Shown here piece after piece: positions 37,042 to 45,245 of a stretch of DNA of 64,000 nt (the stretch's first letter is position 1; every line of letters starts with the position of its first letter). Both the position numbers and the translations under genes were made by a program. The notes under the pieces were generated by a model that did no database searches, was not told where the DNA came from, and saw only the letters and a program-made list of their open reading frames with translations. Source of the DNA: Pseudomonas sp. (GTDB lineage: Bacteria; Pseudomonadota; Gammaproteobacteria; Pseudomonadales; Pseudomonadaceae); assembly GCA_007713455.1 (NCBI GenBank), contig VMRT01000002.1, positions 434,001 through 498,000 on the forward strand. The letters are read 5' to 3'.

Positions 37042-37929
37042 ATGGAGCAATTCCGCAATATCGGCATCATCGGCCGCCTGGGTAGCTCCCAGGTGCTGGA
37101 TACCATCCGCCGGCTGAAGCGATTCCTCGTCGAACGCCATCTGCATGTGATTCTTGAAGAGAACATCGCCGAGGTGCTGCCGGGACACGGCATGCAGACC
37201 TCGTCGCGGCAGCGGCTGGGCGAATCCTGCGACCTGGTGATCGTGGTCGGCGGCGACGGCAGCCTGCTGGGCGCCGCCCGGGCGATGGCCAAGCACCGGG
37301 TGCCGGTACTCGGCATCAACCGTGGCAGCCTCGGCTTTCTCACCGACATCCGTCCGGATGAGCTGGAAGAGAAAGTCGCCGAAGTGCTCAACGGCCAGTA
37401 CACCCTGGAAAATCGCTTTCTGCTGGAGGCCCAGGCGCGACGCTTCGATGAGCCGATCGGCGAGGGCGACGCGCTCAATGATGTGGTGCTGCATCCGGGC
37501 AAATCCACGCGCATGATTGAATTCGAGTTGTACATCGACGGCCAGTTCGTCTGCAGCCAGAAGGCCGACGGCCTGATTGTGGCGACCCCCACCGGCTCCA
37601 CTGCCTATTCGCTGTCGGCGGGCGGGCCGATCATGCATCCGCGATTGGACGCCATCGTCGTCGTGCCCATGTACCCGCACACGCTGTCGAGCCGTCCGAT
37701 TGTGGTCGATGGCAACAGCGAGCTGAAGATCGTGGTGTCGCCGAACATGCAGATCTATCCGCAAGTGTCCTGCGACGGCCAGAACCACTTCACCTGTGCC
37801 CCGGGCGATACCGTGACGGTGCGCAAGAAGCCGCAGAAGCTGCACCTGATCCATCCGCTGGACCACAACTACTACGAAGTTTGCCGGACCAAGCTGGGCT
37901 GGGGCAGTCGCCTCGGCGGGGGCGATTGA
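37042..37929 (+). CDS. nadK: NAD kinase
   Basis: ATP-dependent phosphorylation of NAD to NADP, 295 residues. Seen: VVGGDGSLLGAAR (GGDGS motif, about 69-81), LGINRGSLGFLTD, NDVVLHPG and ATPTGSTAYSLSAGGPI. The C-terminal part (DGQNHFTCAPGDTV) is also standard. One-base overlap (TGATG) with the downstream phosphatase gene, then a four-base overlap with the rhomboid gene, so the three are one operon. Confidence 0.95.
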   Translation: MEQFRNIGIIGRLGSSQVLDTIRRLKRFLVERHLHVILEENIAEVLPGHGMQTSSRQRLGESCDLVIVVGGDGSLLGAARAMAKHRVPVLGINRGSLGFLTDIRPDELEEKVAEVLNGQYTLENRFLLEAQARRFDEPIGEGDALNDVVLHPGKSTRMIEFELYIDGQFVCSQKADGLIVATPTGSTAYSLSAGGPIMHPRLDAIVVVPMYPHTLSSRPIVVDGNSELKIVVSPNMQIYPQVSCDGQNHFTCAPGDTVTVRKKPQKLHLIHPLDHNYYEVCRTKLGWGSRLGGGD

Positions 37930-38900
37930 TGCAGCTTGATCCCGAACGCGGCTACGACCTTATCGGTGATGTGCATGGCTGCGGTCGTGCACTGGCGCGG
38001 CTGCTGGATCAGCTGGGCTACCGCCTGCAGGGCGGGGTCTGGCGCCATTCGCGGCGACAGGTGATCTTCCTCGGCGACATCATCGACCGCGGCCCGCATA
38101 TCCGCGAGGCGCTGCATCTGGTCTACGACATGGTTGATCGTGGGCAAGCCTACTGCATCATGGGTAACCACGAGTTCAATGCGCTGGGCTGGTACATGCC
38201 GGCACCGCCGGGCAGCGGCCGGGAATTCGTGCGTGACCGCACGCCGCGCTTCGCCCGCCTGCTGCAGGAGACGTTTGAGCAGTTCGAACGGTATCCGGAC
38301 GAGTGGCGAGCGTTCCGCGAATGGTTCTACGAGTTGCCACTGTTCTTGGAATCCGAGCGCTTCCGCGTGGTGCATGCCTGCTGGGACAGCTGGGTGATCG
38401 CACGGCTGCGTCCGTTTCTCAAGGACGCCTGCCTCAACCCGGCGATCCTGCGCGAAGCCGGCCTGCCGGGTACCTTCATCTGCCAGGCGCTGGATCGGCT
38501 GCTGCGCGGCACTGACATGCCTCTGCCCGAGGGCATGACGCTGACCAGTGAGGAAGGTTTCGTGCGCACCTTCTTCCGCACCAAATTCTGGGAAGAGAAC
38601 CCACAGACCTACGGTGACGTGGTCTTCCAGCCCGATGGCCTGCCGGATCATGCGGCGCGCATGCCACTGTCTGCGCAACAGAAGAATCGCCTGTTCCTCT
38701 ACGGTCCGGACGAGCCGCTGCTGTTCGTCGGCCACTATTGGCGTCGCGGCCAGCCGGGGCCGCTGCGCGACAATCTGGCCTGCCTGGACTACAGCGCGGT
38801 GAAGAACGGCAAACTGGTGGCCTATCGACTGGATCAGGAAGTCCGGCTGGACCCGGCGAAGTTCGTCTGGGTCGATGTCTGCGCGGTGTTCCGAACATGA
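37929..38900 (+). CDS. Metallophosphoesterase (PP1-like, ApaH/PrpE type)
   Basis: 323 residues with the calcineurin-like metal motifs YDLIGDVHGCGRALARLL (D-x-H), IFLGDIIDRGPHIREAL (G-D-x2-D-R-G) and CIMGNHEFNALGWY (G-N-H-E); later His residues in VVHACWDS and VGHYWRRG. Cytosolic. Substrate could be a phosphoprotein, a dinucleotide tetraphosphate or NAD(P)-related; coupling to nadK invites the last idea but nothing proves it. Confidence 0.85.
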   Translation: MQLDPERGYDLIGDVHGCGRALARLLDQLGYRLQGGVWRHSRRQVIFLGDIIDRGPHIREALHLVYDMVDRGQAYCIMGNHEFNALGWYMPAPPGSGREFVRDRTPRFARLLQETFEQFERYPDEWRAFREWFYELPLFLESERFRVVHACWDSWVIARLRPFLKDACLNPAILREAGLPGTFICQALDRLLRGTDMPLPEGMTLTSEEGFVRTFFRTKFWEENPQTYGDVVFQPDGLPDHAARMPLSAQQKNRLFLYGPDEPLLFVGHYWRRGQPGPLRDNLACLDYSAVKNGKLVAYRLDQEVRLDPAKFVWVDVCAVFRT

Positions 38901-39766
38901 GTGTCGAGGTGAGCGAAGCGCTGCGCCTGCCGCTGTCGGAAGACCTCAGCGGTTTCATCGCCTTGCTGCGCCGTCTGCGGGTGCCGTGCCGGGTGTCGGA
39001 GGAGGGCGATCAACAGGTGCTGCGCGTGCCGGTTGAGGTCGTCGAGCAGGTTCGTGACCTGTACTCACGGCATCCCCATGGCGATGACAGCGTCGTCATC
39101 GAACAGCCGCGTCGCCGCGGCGGTTTCGTCGCCGCCCTGCGCGCCAGCCCGCTGACCGCGGCGGTATTGGTGATCACCCTGGTTGTCGCGGCTATCACCA
39201 TGCTTGGTGAGAATTTCGCGACGATCCGCTGGCTGAACTTCGTCGACTTCCGTGTCGACGGTGAATACGCCTACTTCGCCTCGCTGGAGCAGACACTCGC
39301 TGCCGGACAATGGTGGAGGCTGATCACGCCGATCTTCGTGCATTTCGGCATTCTGCATCTGGCGATGAACAGCATGTGGTTCTGGGAGCTGGGGCGGCGC
39401 ATCGAAGCCCTTCAGCGCGCCTGGATGCTGCTGGCGCTGACGCTGCTGTTCGGTTTGGTGTCCAACTTCGCCCAGTACCTGTTCGGTGGCCCGGGTATTT
39501 TTGGTGGGCTTTCCGGCGTGCTGTACGGGCTGCTCGGGCACTGCTGGCTATATCAGAAGCTCGCGCCCAACGAGGCCTACCGACTGCCGCCCGGCGTGGT
39601 GGTGCTGATGCTGGTGTGGCTGGTGATCTGCCTCACCGGCGTCATCGAGGTGCTCAGTTTCGGCGCGTTGGCCATCGCCAATGCCGCTCATGTCGGCGGG
39701 TTGGTCGCCGGCTGCGTGACCGGCGTGATTGGCGGCACCCTGGCGCGCCGTCGGCGCCAGCGCTGA
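38897..39766 (+). CDS. Rhomboid family intramembrane serine protease
   Basis: 289 residues: N-terminal cytoplasmic region (about 1-85), then six or more helices. Rhomboid motifs: LITPIFVHFGILHLAMNSMWFWELG (His/Asn of the oxyanion region), GGLSGVLYGLLG (catalytic Ser in GxSG) and ANAAHVGGLVAG (catalytic His). Related to GlpG. It cleaves membrane proteins in the bilayer; native substrates unknown. Four-base overlap with the phosphatase gene. Confidence 0.9.
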   Translation: MSVEVSEALRLPLSEDLSGFIALLRRLRVPCRVSEEGDQQVLRVPVEVVEQVRDLYSRHPHGDDSVVIEQPRRRGGFVAALRASPLTAAVLVITLVVAAITMLGENFATIRWLNFVDFRVDGEYAYFASLEQTLAAGQWWRLITPIFVHFGILHLAMNSMWFWELGRRIEALQRAWMLLALTLLFGLVSNFAQYLFGGPGIFGGLSGVLYGLLGHCWLYQKLAPNEAYRLPPGVVVLMLVWLVICLTGVIEVLSFGALAIANAAHVGGLVAGCVTGVIGGTLARRRRQR

Positions 39767-39827
39767 GGCTTTTCCCTAAAGCACGGCTGCCCGGTAGAAT
39801 GGCCGCTCGTTTCCCTCGGAGCTGGCC

Positions 39828-40106
39828 ATGTCGACCTTTATCCAAACCGCCGAAAACATCACCCCCGAAATCTACCTGAACCTCAAGCAGGCGCTTGAAC
39901 TCGGCAAATGGGCTGACGGCCGCAAGCTGACCCCCGAGCAGAAGGAAACCTGCATGCAGGCGGTTATCGCCTGGGAGATGAAGAACCTCCCGGAAGAACA
40001 GCGCACCGGCTTCATGGGCGGTCAGGAATGTGCTTCCAAGAGCAAGAAGGCTGAGCCGGCCATCGATACCAGCCTGTTCGCTCCCGCTTCGGGAACCCGC
40101 CACTGA
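39828..40106 (+). CDS. YeaC family (DUF1315) protein
   Basis: 92 residues; the pattern TPEIYLNLKQALELGKWADGRKLTPEQKE and CMQAVIAWEMKNLPEEQRTGFM (each quoted in part in the family: YLNLKQALELGKWADG, AVIAWEMKNLPEEQRTG) is that of YeaC. Function unknown. Its stop overlaps the DUF2797 start by one base (TGATG), so they are coupled, an arrangement shared by many gammaproteobacteria. Confidence 0.85.
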   Translation: MSTFIQTAENITPEIYLNLKQALELGKWADGRKLTPEQKETCMQAVIAWEMKNLPEEQRTGFMGGQECASKSKKAEPAIDTSLFAPASGTRH

Positions 40107-40939
40107 TGCTCGAATTGGGACGCGGTGCGCTGAGCAAGATGTCGATCCAGCTCGGCGCACCGGCGCAGTATTCCTTCCGTCTGAACGACGAGCTGGTGCC
40201 GGTCAATCCGCTGATCGGCAAGACCCTGCGTCTGGAATACCTCGGCGCCATCAACTGCACCCATTGCGGTCGCAAGACCAACAAGAGCTTCAGCCAGGGT
40301 TATTGCTATCCCTGCTTCAAGAAGCTGCCGCAGTGCGATGTCTGCATCATGAGCCCGGAAAAGTGCCACCACGATTTCGGCACCTGCCGCGACCCGCAGT
40401 GGGGCATGGACTTCTGCATGACCGACCACGTGGTCTACCTGGCCAACTCGTCGGGCATCAAGGTCGGGATCACCCGTGCCACGCAGCTGCCGACGCGCTG
40501 GCTCGATCAGGGCGCCAGCCAGGCGCTGCCGATCATGCGCGTCGCCACGCGCCAGCAGTCCGGAATGGTCGAAGACCTGCTGCGCAGCCAGGTGGCGGAT
40601 CGCACCAATTGGCGCGCGCTGCTCAAGGGCGATGCCGAACCCATCGACCTGATCGAAATGCGCGAGCAGATCTTCGATGCCTGTGCCGATGGGTTGCGCG
40701 AGTTGCAACAGCGCTACGGGCTGCAGGCGATCCAGCCGGTGGCGGACGCCGAGGTGCTGGAGATTCGCTATCCGGTCGACGCCTATCCGACCAAGGTGGT
40801 CAGTCTCGATCTGGAGAAGACGCCCGTAGTCGAAGGTACGCTCAGGGGCATCAAGGGCCAGTACCTGATTCTCGATACCGGCGTGATCAACATTCGCAAG
40901 TTCACCGCTTATCAGGTCGCCGCCAGCGCTACCGCGTAG
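40106..40939 (+). CDS. DUF2797 family protein with zinc-finger-like and GIY-YIG-like regions
   Basis: 277 residues. A cysteine-rich block (about 50-92) holds CTHCGRKT, CYPCFKK, CDVC and further Cys/His, likely a structural zinc site. It is followed by DHVVYLANSSGIKVGITRATQLPTRWLDQGA (in part: VVYLANSSGIKVGITR), resembling the two strands of a GIY-YIG nuclease core. DUF2797 has no established function. The stop codon TAG is supplied by the left end of a REPIN-like repeat, so the C-terminus may differ from relatives. Confidence 0.82.
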   Translation: MLELGRGALSKMSIQLGAPAQYSFRLNDELVPVNPLIGKTLRLEYLGAINCTHCGRKTNKSFSQGYCYPCFKKLPQCDVCIMSPEKCHHDFGTCRDPQWGMDFCMTDHVVYLANSSGIKVGITRATQLPTRWLDQGASQALPIMRVATRQQSGMVEDLLRSQVADRTNWRALLKGDAEPIDLIEMREQIFDACADGLRELQQRYGLQAIQPVADAEVLEIRYPVDAYPTKVVSLDLEKTPVVEGTLRGIKGQYLILDTGVINIRKFTAYQVAASATA

Positions 40940-41040
40940 GGTGGATAACGCTTCGCTTATCCACCGCTTACGGCCGGCGGGCTCAAGGATGAGCGGCCTG
41001 GAACAACCCTGTGGAAAAGGCTTCTCCGTTTCCACCCTAC
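40936..41040. repeat. REPIN-like element (two inverted REP sequences)
   Basis: 105 bases bounded by a perfect inverted repeat, GTAGGGTGGA (40936-40945) and TCCACCCTAC (41031-41040). Next to each end lies a REP-like hairpin: GGTGGATAA ... TTATCCACC (40940-40965) and GTGGAAA ... TTTCCAC (41011-41035). The terminal GTAG / CTAC tetranucleotides next to imperfect palindromes in opposite orientation are the hallmark of REPINs mobilised by RAYT transposases. No RAYT gene is in the window. Confidence 0.75.
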
Positions 41041-41159
41041 AAGTCCGTCGCGACAGACGCTAAGCTCGAACTCATCCGCAGCCCGGTTTCGGGGCTGGCA
41101 GTCCATCGCCAAATTCCTGCTTGAAGCTAACCGCTTGAAGCTCAGTCGACGAGGTTTCC

Positions 41160-43820
41160 ATGCGTACCGAACAACCGAAAGTCATTCATCTGAAGGATTA
41201 CCAGGCGCCCGAATACCTGATTGATGAAACCCACCTGACCTTCGAACTGTACGAGGACCGCACCCTGGTGCACGCCCAGCTGGTGATGCGCCGCAATCCC
41301 GAGCGTCCGGCTGGCAAGCTGCCGCCGCTGGAGCTGCACGGCCAGGAGCTTGAGCTGCAGGCCATCGCGCTGAACGACCGCGAGCTTGGCCTGGGCGACT
41401 ACCAGATCAGCGAAGACTGTCTGACCCTGCAGCCGGACAGCGACAGCTTCGTCATCGACAGCTCGGTGGTCATCCATCCGGAAAGCAACACCGCGCTGGA
41501 AGGGCTGTACAAGTCCGGCAGCATGTTCTGCACCCAGTGCGAGGCCGAGGGCTTCCGCAAGATCACTTATTACCTCGACCGCCCGGACGTGATGAGCAAG
41601 TTCACCACCACCGTGAGCGCCGAACAAAAGGCCTATCCGGTGCTGCTTTCCAACGGCAACCCGATTGCCAGCGGCAGCGAGGACAACGGTCGGCACTGGG
41701 CGACCTGGGAAGATCCGTTCAAGAAGCCGGCCTACCTGTTCGCCCTGGTGGCGGGTGACCTCTGGGCCATCGAGGACAGCTTCACCACCATGAGCGGGCG
41801 CGACGTGGCGCTGCGGATCTACGTCGAGCCGGAGAACGTCGACAAGTGCCAGCACGCCATGGACAGCCTGAAGAAGTCGATGAAGTGGGATGAAGAGGCC
41901 TACGGTCGCGAGTACGACCTGGACATCTTCATGATCGTCGCGGTCAACGACTTCAACATGGGCGCCATGGAGAACAAGGGCCTCAATATCTTCAACTCCA
42001 GCGCCGTGCTGGCCCGCGCCGAAACCGCTACCGATGCCGCGCACCAGCGCGTCGAGGCGATCGTCGCCCACGAATACTTCCACAACTGGTCGGGCAATCG
42101 CGTGACCTGTCGCGACTGGTTCCAGCTGTCGCTCAAGGAAGGCTTCACCGTCTTCCGCGATTCGCAGTTCAGCGCCGACATGAACTCGGCGACGGTCAAG
42201 CGCATCGAGGACGTCGCCTACCTGCGCACCCACCAGTTCGCCGAGGACGCCGGCCCGATGGCGCATTCGGTGCGCCCGGAATCCTTCATCGAGATTTCCA
42301 ACTTCTACACCCTGACCGTCTACGAGAAGGGCGCCGAAGTGGTGCGCATGATCCAGACCCTGCTGGGCGACGAGGGCTTCCGCAAGGGCAGCGACCTCTA
42401 TTTCGAGCGGCATGACGGCCAGGCCGTGACGGTCGACGATTTCGTCAAGGCGATGGAGGACGCCAACGGTGCGGACCTGACCCAGTTCAAGCGCTGGTAC
42501 AGCCAGTCCGGTACACCGCGCCTGGCCGTCAGCGAGCAATACGACGAGGCGGCGAAGACCTACCGCCTGACCTTCCGCCAGAGCTGTCCGCCGACACCGG
42601 GCCAGCCGACCAAGGAGCCGTTCGTGATCCCGGTGGCGCTGGGCCTGCTCGCCGCCGATGGTTCGGACATGCCGCTGCGTCTGGACGGTGAAGCCTCCGC
42701 CGTCGGAGCCAGCCGCGTGCTGGCGGTGACCGAAGCCGAACAGACCTTTACCTTCGTCGACGTCGCCGAGCGTCCGCAGCCATCGCTGCTGCGCGGCTTC
42801 TCCGCGCCGGTAAAGCTGGATTATCCGTACGACCGCGACCAGCTGATGTTCCTGATGCAGCACGATTCCGACGGCTTCAATCGCTGGGAAGCGGGTCAGC
42901 AGCTGTCGGTGCAGGTGCTGCAGGAGCTGATCGGTCAGCATCAGCGTGGGGAAGCGTTGGTGATGGATGAGCGCCTGGTCGAGGCGCTACGCAGCCTGTT
43001 GCAAAACGAGACGCTCGATGCAGCCATGGTTGCCGAAATGCTTTCGTTGCCGGGCGAGGCCTATCTGACCGAAATCAGCGAAGTGGCGGACGTGGATGCC
43101 ATCCATACGGCACGCGAGTTCGCCCGCAAGCGCATCGCCGACGCGTTGTTCGAGCCGCTGTGGCAGCGCTACCAGGCCAATCGGCAAACCTCGCGCAGCA
43201 CGCCCTATGTCGCCTCGGCCGAACATTTCGCCCGTCGCGCCCTGCAGAACATCGCATTGTCATATCTGATGCTGAGCGAAAAAGCCGAAGTCGTGGAAGC
43301 CTGCCTGGAACAGTTCGAGCAGGCCGACAACATGACCGAGCGCTTGACCGCACTGGCCGTGCTGGTCAACTCTCCGTTCGAGGCTGAGCGCGACAAGGCG
43401 CTGCAGGCCTTCGCCGAGCACTTCAAGGACAACCCTCTGGTAATGGATCAGTGGTTCAGTGTTCAGGCCGGCAACCCGTTGCCCGGCGGGCTGGAACGGG
43501 TGCAGACGCTGATGCAGCACCCGGCATTCACCCTGAAGAATCCGAACAAGGTGCGTGCGTTGATCGGCGCCTTCGCCAACCAGAACCTGATCAACTTCCA
43601 CCGCGCCGATGGCGCCGGCTACCGCTTCCTCGCCGACCAGGTGATCACCCTCAACGCGCTGAACCCGCAGATCGCCTCGCGGCTGCTGGCACCGCTGACC
43701 CGCTGGCGCAAGTACGACAGCGCCCGGCAGGCGCTGATGAGGGCCGAGCTGGAGCGCATCCTTGCGTCCGGAGAGCTGTCCAGCGATGTCTACGAAGTGG
43801 TGAGCAAGAGCCTCGCCTGA
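41160..43820 (+). CDS. pepN: Aminopeptidase N
   Basis: M1-family zinc aminopeptidase, 886 residues, normal length. Seen: the exopeptidase motif GAMENKGLNIFNSSAVLA, zinc motif VAHEYFHNWSGNRVTCRDWF (HExxH about residue 304) with the third ligand in LKEGFTVFRDSQF, and the catalytic Tyr in FYTLTVYEKGAEVVRM. Cytosolic; removes N-terminal residues from peptides. Followed by a strong intrinsic terminator, so it is monocistronic. Confidence 0.96.
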   Translation: MRTEQPKVIHLKDYQAPEYLIDETHLTFELYEDRTLVHAQLVMRRNPERPAGKLPPLELHGQELELQAIALNDRELGLGDYQISEDCLTLQPDSDSFVIDSSVVIHPESNTALEGLYKSGSMFCTQCEAEGFRKITYYLDRPDVMSKFTTTVSAEQKAYPVLLSNGNPIASGSEDNGRHWATWEDPFKKPAYLFALVAGDLWAIEDSFTTMSGRDVALRIYVEPENVDKCQHAMDSLKKSMKWDEEAYGREYDLDIFMIVAVNDFNMGAMENKGLNIFNSSAVLARAETATDAAHQRVEAIVAHEYFHNWSGNRVTCRDWFQLSLKEGFTVFRDSQFSADMNSATVKRIEDVAYLRTHQFAEDAGPMAHSVRPESFIEISNFYTLTVYEKGAEVVRMIQTLLGDEGFRKGSDLYFERHDGQAVTVDDFVKAMEDANGADLTQFKRWYSQSGTPRLAVSEQYDEAAKTYRLTFRQSCPPTPGQPTKEPFVIPVALGLLAADGSDMPLRLDGEASAVGASRVLAVTEAEQTFTFVDVAERPQPSLLRGFSAPVKLDYPYDRDQLMFLMQHDSDGFNRWEAGQQLSVQVLQELIGQHQRGEALVMDERLVEALRSLLQNETLDAAMVAEMLSLPGEAYLTEISEVADVDAIHTAREFARKRIADALFEPLWQRYQANRQTSRSTPYVASAEHFARRALQNIALSYLMLSEKAEVVEACLEQFEQADNMTERLTALAVLVNSPFEAERDKALQAFAEHFKDNPLVMDQWFSVQAGNPLPGGLERVQTLMQHPAFTLKNPNKVRALIGAFANQNLINFHRADGAGYRFLADQVITLNALNPQIASRLLAPLTRWRKYDSARQALMRAELERILASGELSSDVYEVVSKSLA

Positions 43821-44137
43821 CTCGACAAGGCCGATCGTGCAATGCGATCGGCCTTTCTTTTACGAGGGCCCGTTCCAGGCACTATCCACGGCAAACAACC
43901 TTCCTGCGTATCGTGACCATCCTCTGGCGCCTCGCGTCGGATCGTCACTGCGGGATCGAAAGGGGCGGTCGGCACATACTGGCCACTGGCCCAATCAGCC
44001 TGAGTGATCACGCGTCAATCATTGCGTGAGAGTTAACAATTCATAACGTCCGGCCAATTGTGCCTGTCTGTGGAAGCTGGCTAGGATGGCCGAGCCTGCA
44101 TTACAGGCCTTACCTAATAAGAATAAAGGGGGTATGT
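43821..44137. other. 317-base gap after pepN: terminator, inverted repeat, putative promoter
   Basis: No gene. It contains the pepN terminator, then an inverted repeat TCACGC-N10-GCGTGA (44008-44029, with inner AAT/ATT symmetry) that could be an operator, and further right TTGTGC / TAGGAT with an 18-base spacer (about 44059 to 44088) as a possible promoter for the YCF48-like gene. Only the repeats are seen directly. Confidence 0.4.
43827..43860 (+). terminator. Intrinsic terminator after pepN
   Basis: Eleven-pair stem AAGGCCGATCG / CGATCGGCCTT with loop TGCAATG followed by TCTTTT, seven bases past the pepN stop. Confidence 0.9.
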
Positions 44138-45229
44138 ATGAGTGAGCCCGTTCAGCGGCGCACACTATCCGGCCGCGCCGTGGTTCCATCCCAGGCGAGG
44201 GCGTCGCGTCTTCACTCATCGGTTGCCGGCATGCTTTCGCTGTGCGGCGCCTTCTCACTCCTGCTGCTCGCAGCATCGGCGCCCGCCCAGGCTGCTACCG
44301 ATGGCCAGGCCCGCTACTCGATCGAGTCGGCCAAGGCGGTATCCAATCTTCTGCTCGATATCACCCAGGCCGGCGAACGCCTCGTTGCGGCGGGCGATCG
44401 AGGCCACATTCTCTATTCCGACGATGGTGGCGCCAGCTGGATGCAGGCCAAGGTGCCGACGCGCCAGCTGCTGACGGCCATCGACTTCGTCGATGACAAG
44501 CACGGCTGGGCGGTCGGCCATGACGCGTTGATCCTGGCTACAGCCGACGGCGGTGAGAGCTGGACGGCTCAGTATGAGGATCGCGAACGCGAGGCCCCCT
44601 TGCTGGACGTCTGGTTCGAAGACACCCAGCACGGCATCGCGGTTGGCGCCTACGGTGCGCTGCTCGAAACCATCGATGGCGGTCAGAGCTGGGAGGACAT
44701 CAGTGAGCGCCTCGACAACGAGGACGGTTATCACCTGAACGCCATCACCCATATTCAGGGCTCGGGCCTGTTTGTCGTAGGCGAACTGGGCGGAATGTTC
44801 CGTTCTGCCGATATGGGCGAAACTTGGGAGCGCGTCGAGTCGCCGTATCAGGGGTCGTTCTTCGGGGTAGTCGGCGGTTCGGAACCGGGGGTAGTGGTTG
44901 CCTTCGGGCTGCGCGGCCACCTGTTCCGCTCCATCGACTTCGGCGACAGCTGGGAAGGCATCGAGCTCGTCAACGGCAACGGCAATGTACTGGAGTCCGG
45001 GCTGGCCGACGGCAACCTGCTGCGTGATGGGCGCATCGTGGTGGTCGGTCACGGCGGTGCGGTACTCACCAGCGACGATCAGGGCCGTAGCTTCAAGCTG
45101 TTCAATCGCCCCGACCGCCGTTCGCTGTCGGGTGTCACCTCCGATTCCCAAGGCAACCTGATCCTGGTAGGGCAGGGTGGTGTTCGCATCGCCTCGCCAT
45201 CGGGCGCGGATCTGGCCACACAACAATAA
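44138..45229 (+). CDS. Exported YCF48-like / BNR-repeat beta-propeller protein
   Basis: 363 residues. An N-terminal segment with a long signal sequence (hydrophobic about 33-50, cleavage after PAQA) precedes a beta-propeller with Asp-box repeats: SDDGGASW, TADGGESW, TIDGGQSW, SADMGETW, SIDFGDSW and SDDQGRSF. The spacing of about 40-45 residues suggests six to seven blades. Such proteins are regularly encoded next to MMPL/RND exporters in pseudomonads; the family name comes from the photosystem II assembly factor but that role is irrelevant here. AAAGGGGG precedes the ATG. Confidence 0.85.
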   Translation: MSEPVQRRTLSGRAVVPSQARASRLHSSVAGMLSLCGAFSLLLLAASAPAQAATDGQARYSIESAKAVSNLLLDITQAGERLVAAGDRGHILYSDDGGASWMQAKVPTRQLLTAIDFVDDKHGWAVGHDALILATADGGESWTAQYEDREREAPLLDVWFEDTQHGIAVGAYGALLETIDGGQSWEDISERLDNEDGYHLNAITHIQGSGLFVVGELGGMFRSADMGETWERVESPYQGSFFGVVGGSEPGVVVAFGLRGHLFRSIDFGDSWEGIELVNGNGNVLESGLADGNLLRDGRIVVVGHGGAVLTSDDQGRSFKLFNRPDRRSLSGVTSDSQGNLILVGQGGVRIASPSGADLATQQ

Positions 45230-45245
45230 AGCCGGGAGAGTCTGC

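Noticed and set aside
41142-42941. 599-codon open frame antisense to pepN
   Set aside because: Shadow of the pepN codon pattern; no ribosome binding site or family motif.
44086-44108. TGGC ... TGC sequence before the YCF48-like gene as a sigma-54 promoter
   Set aside because: The GG and GC are eight rather than ten bases apart, which sigma-54 does not tolerate.
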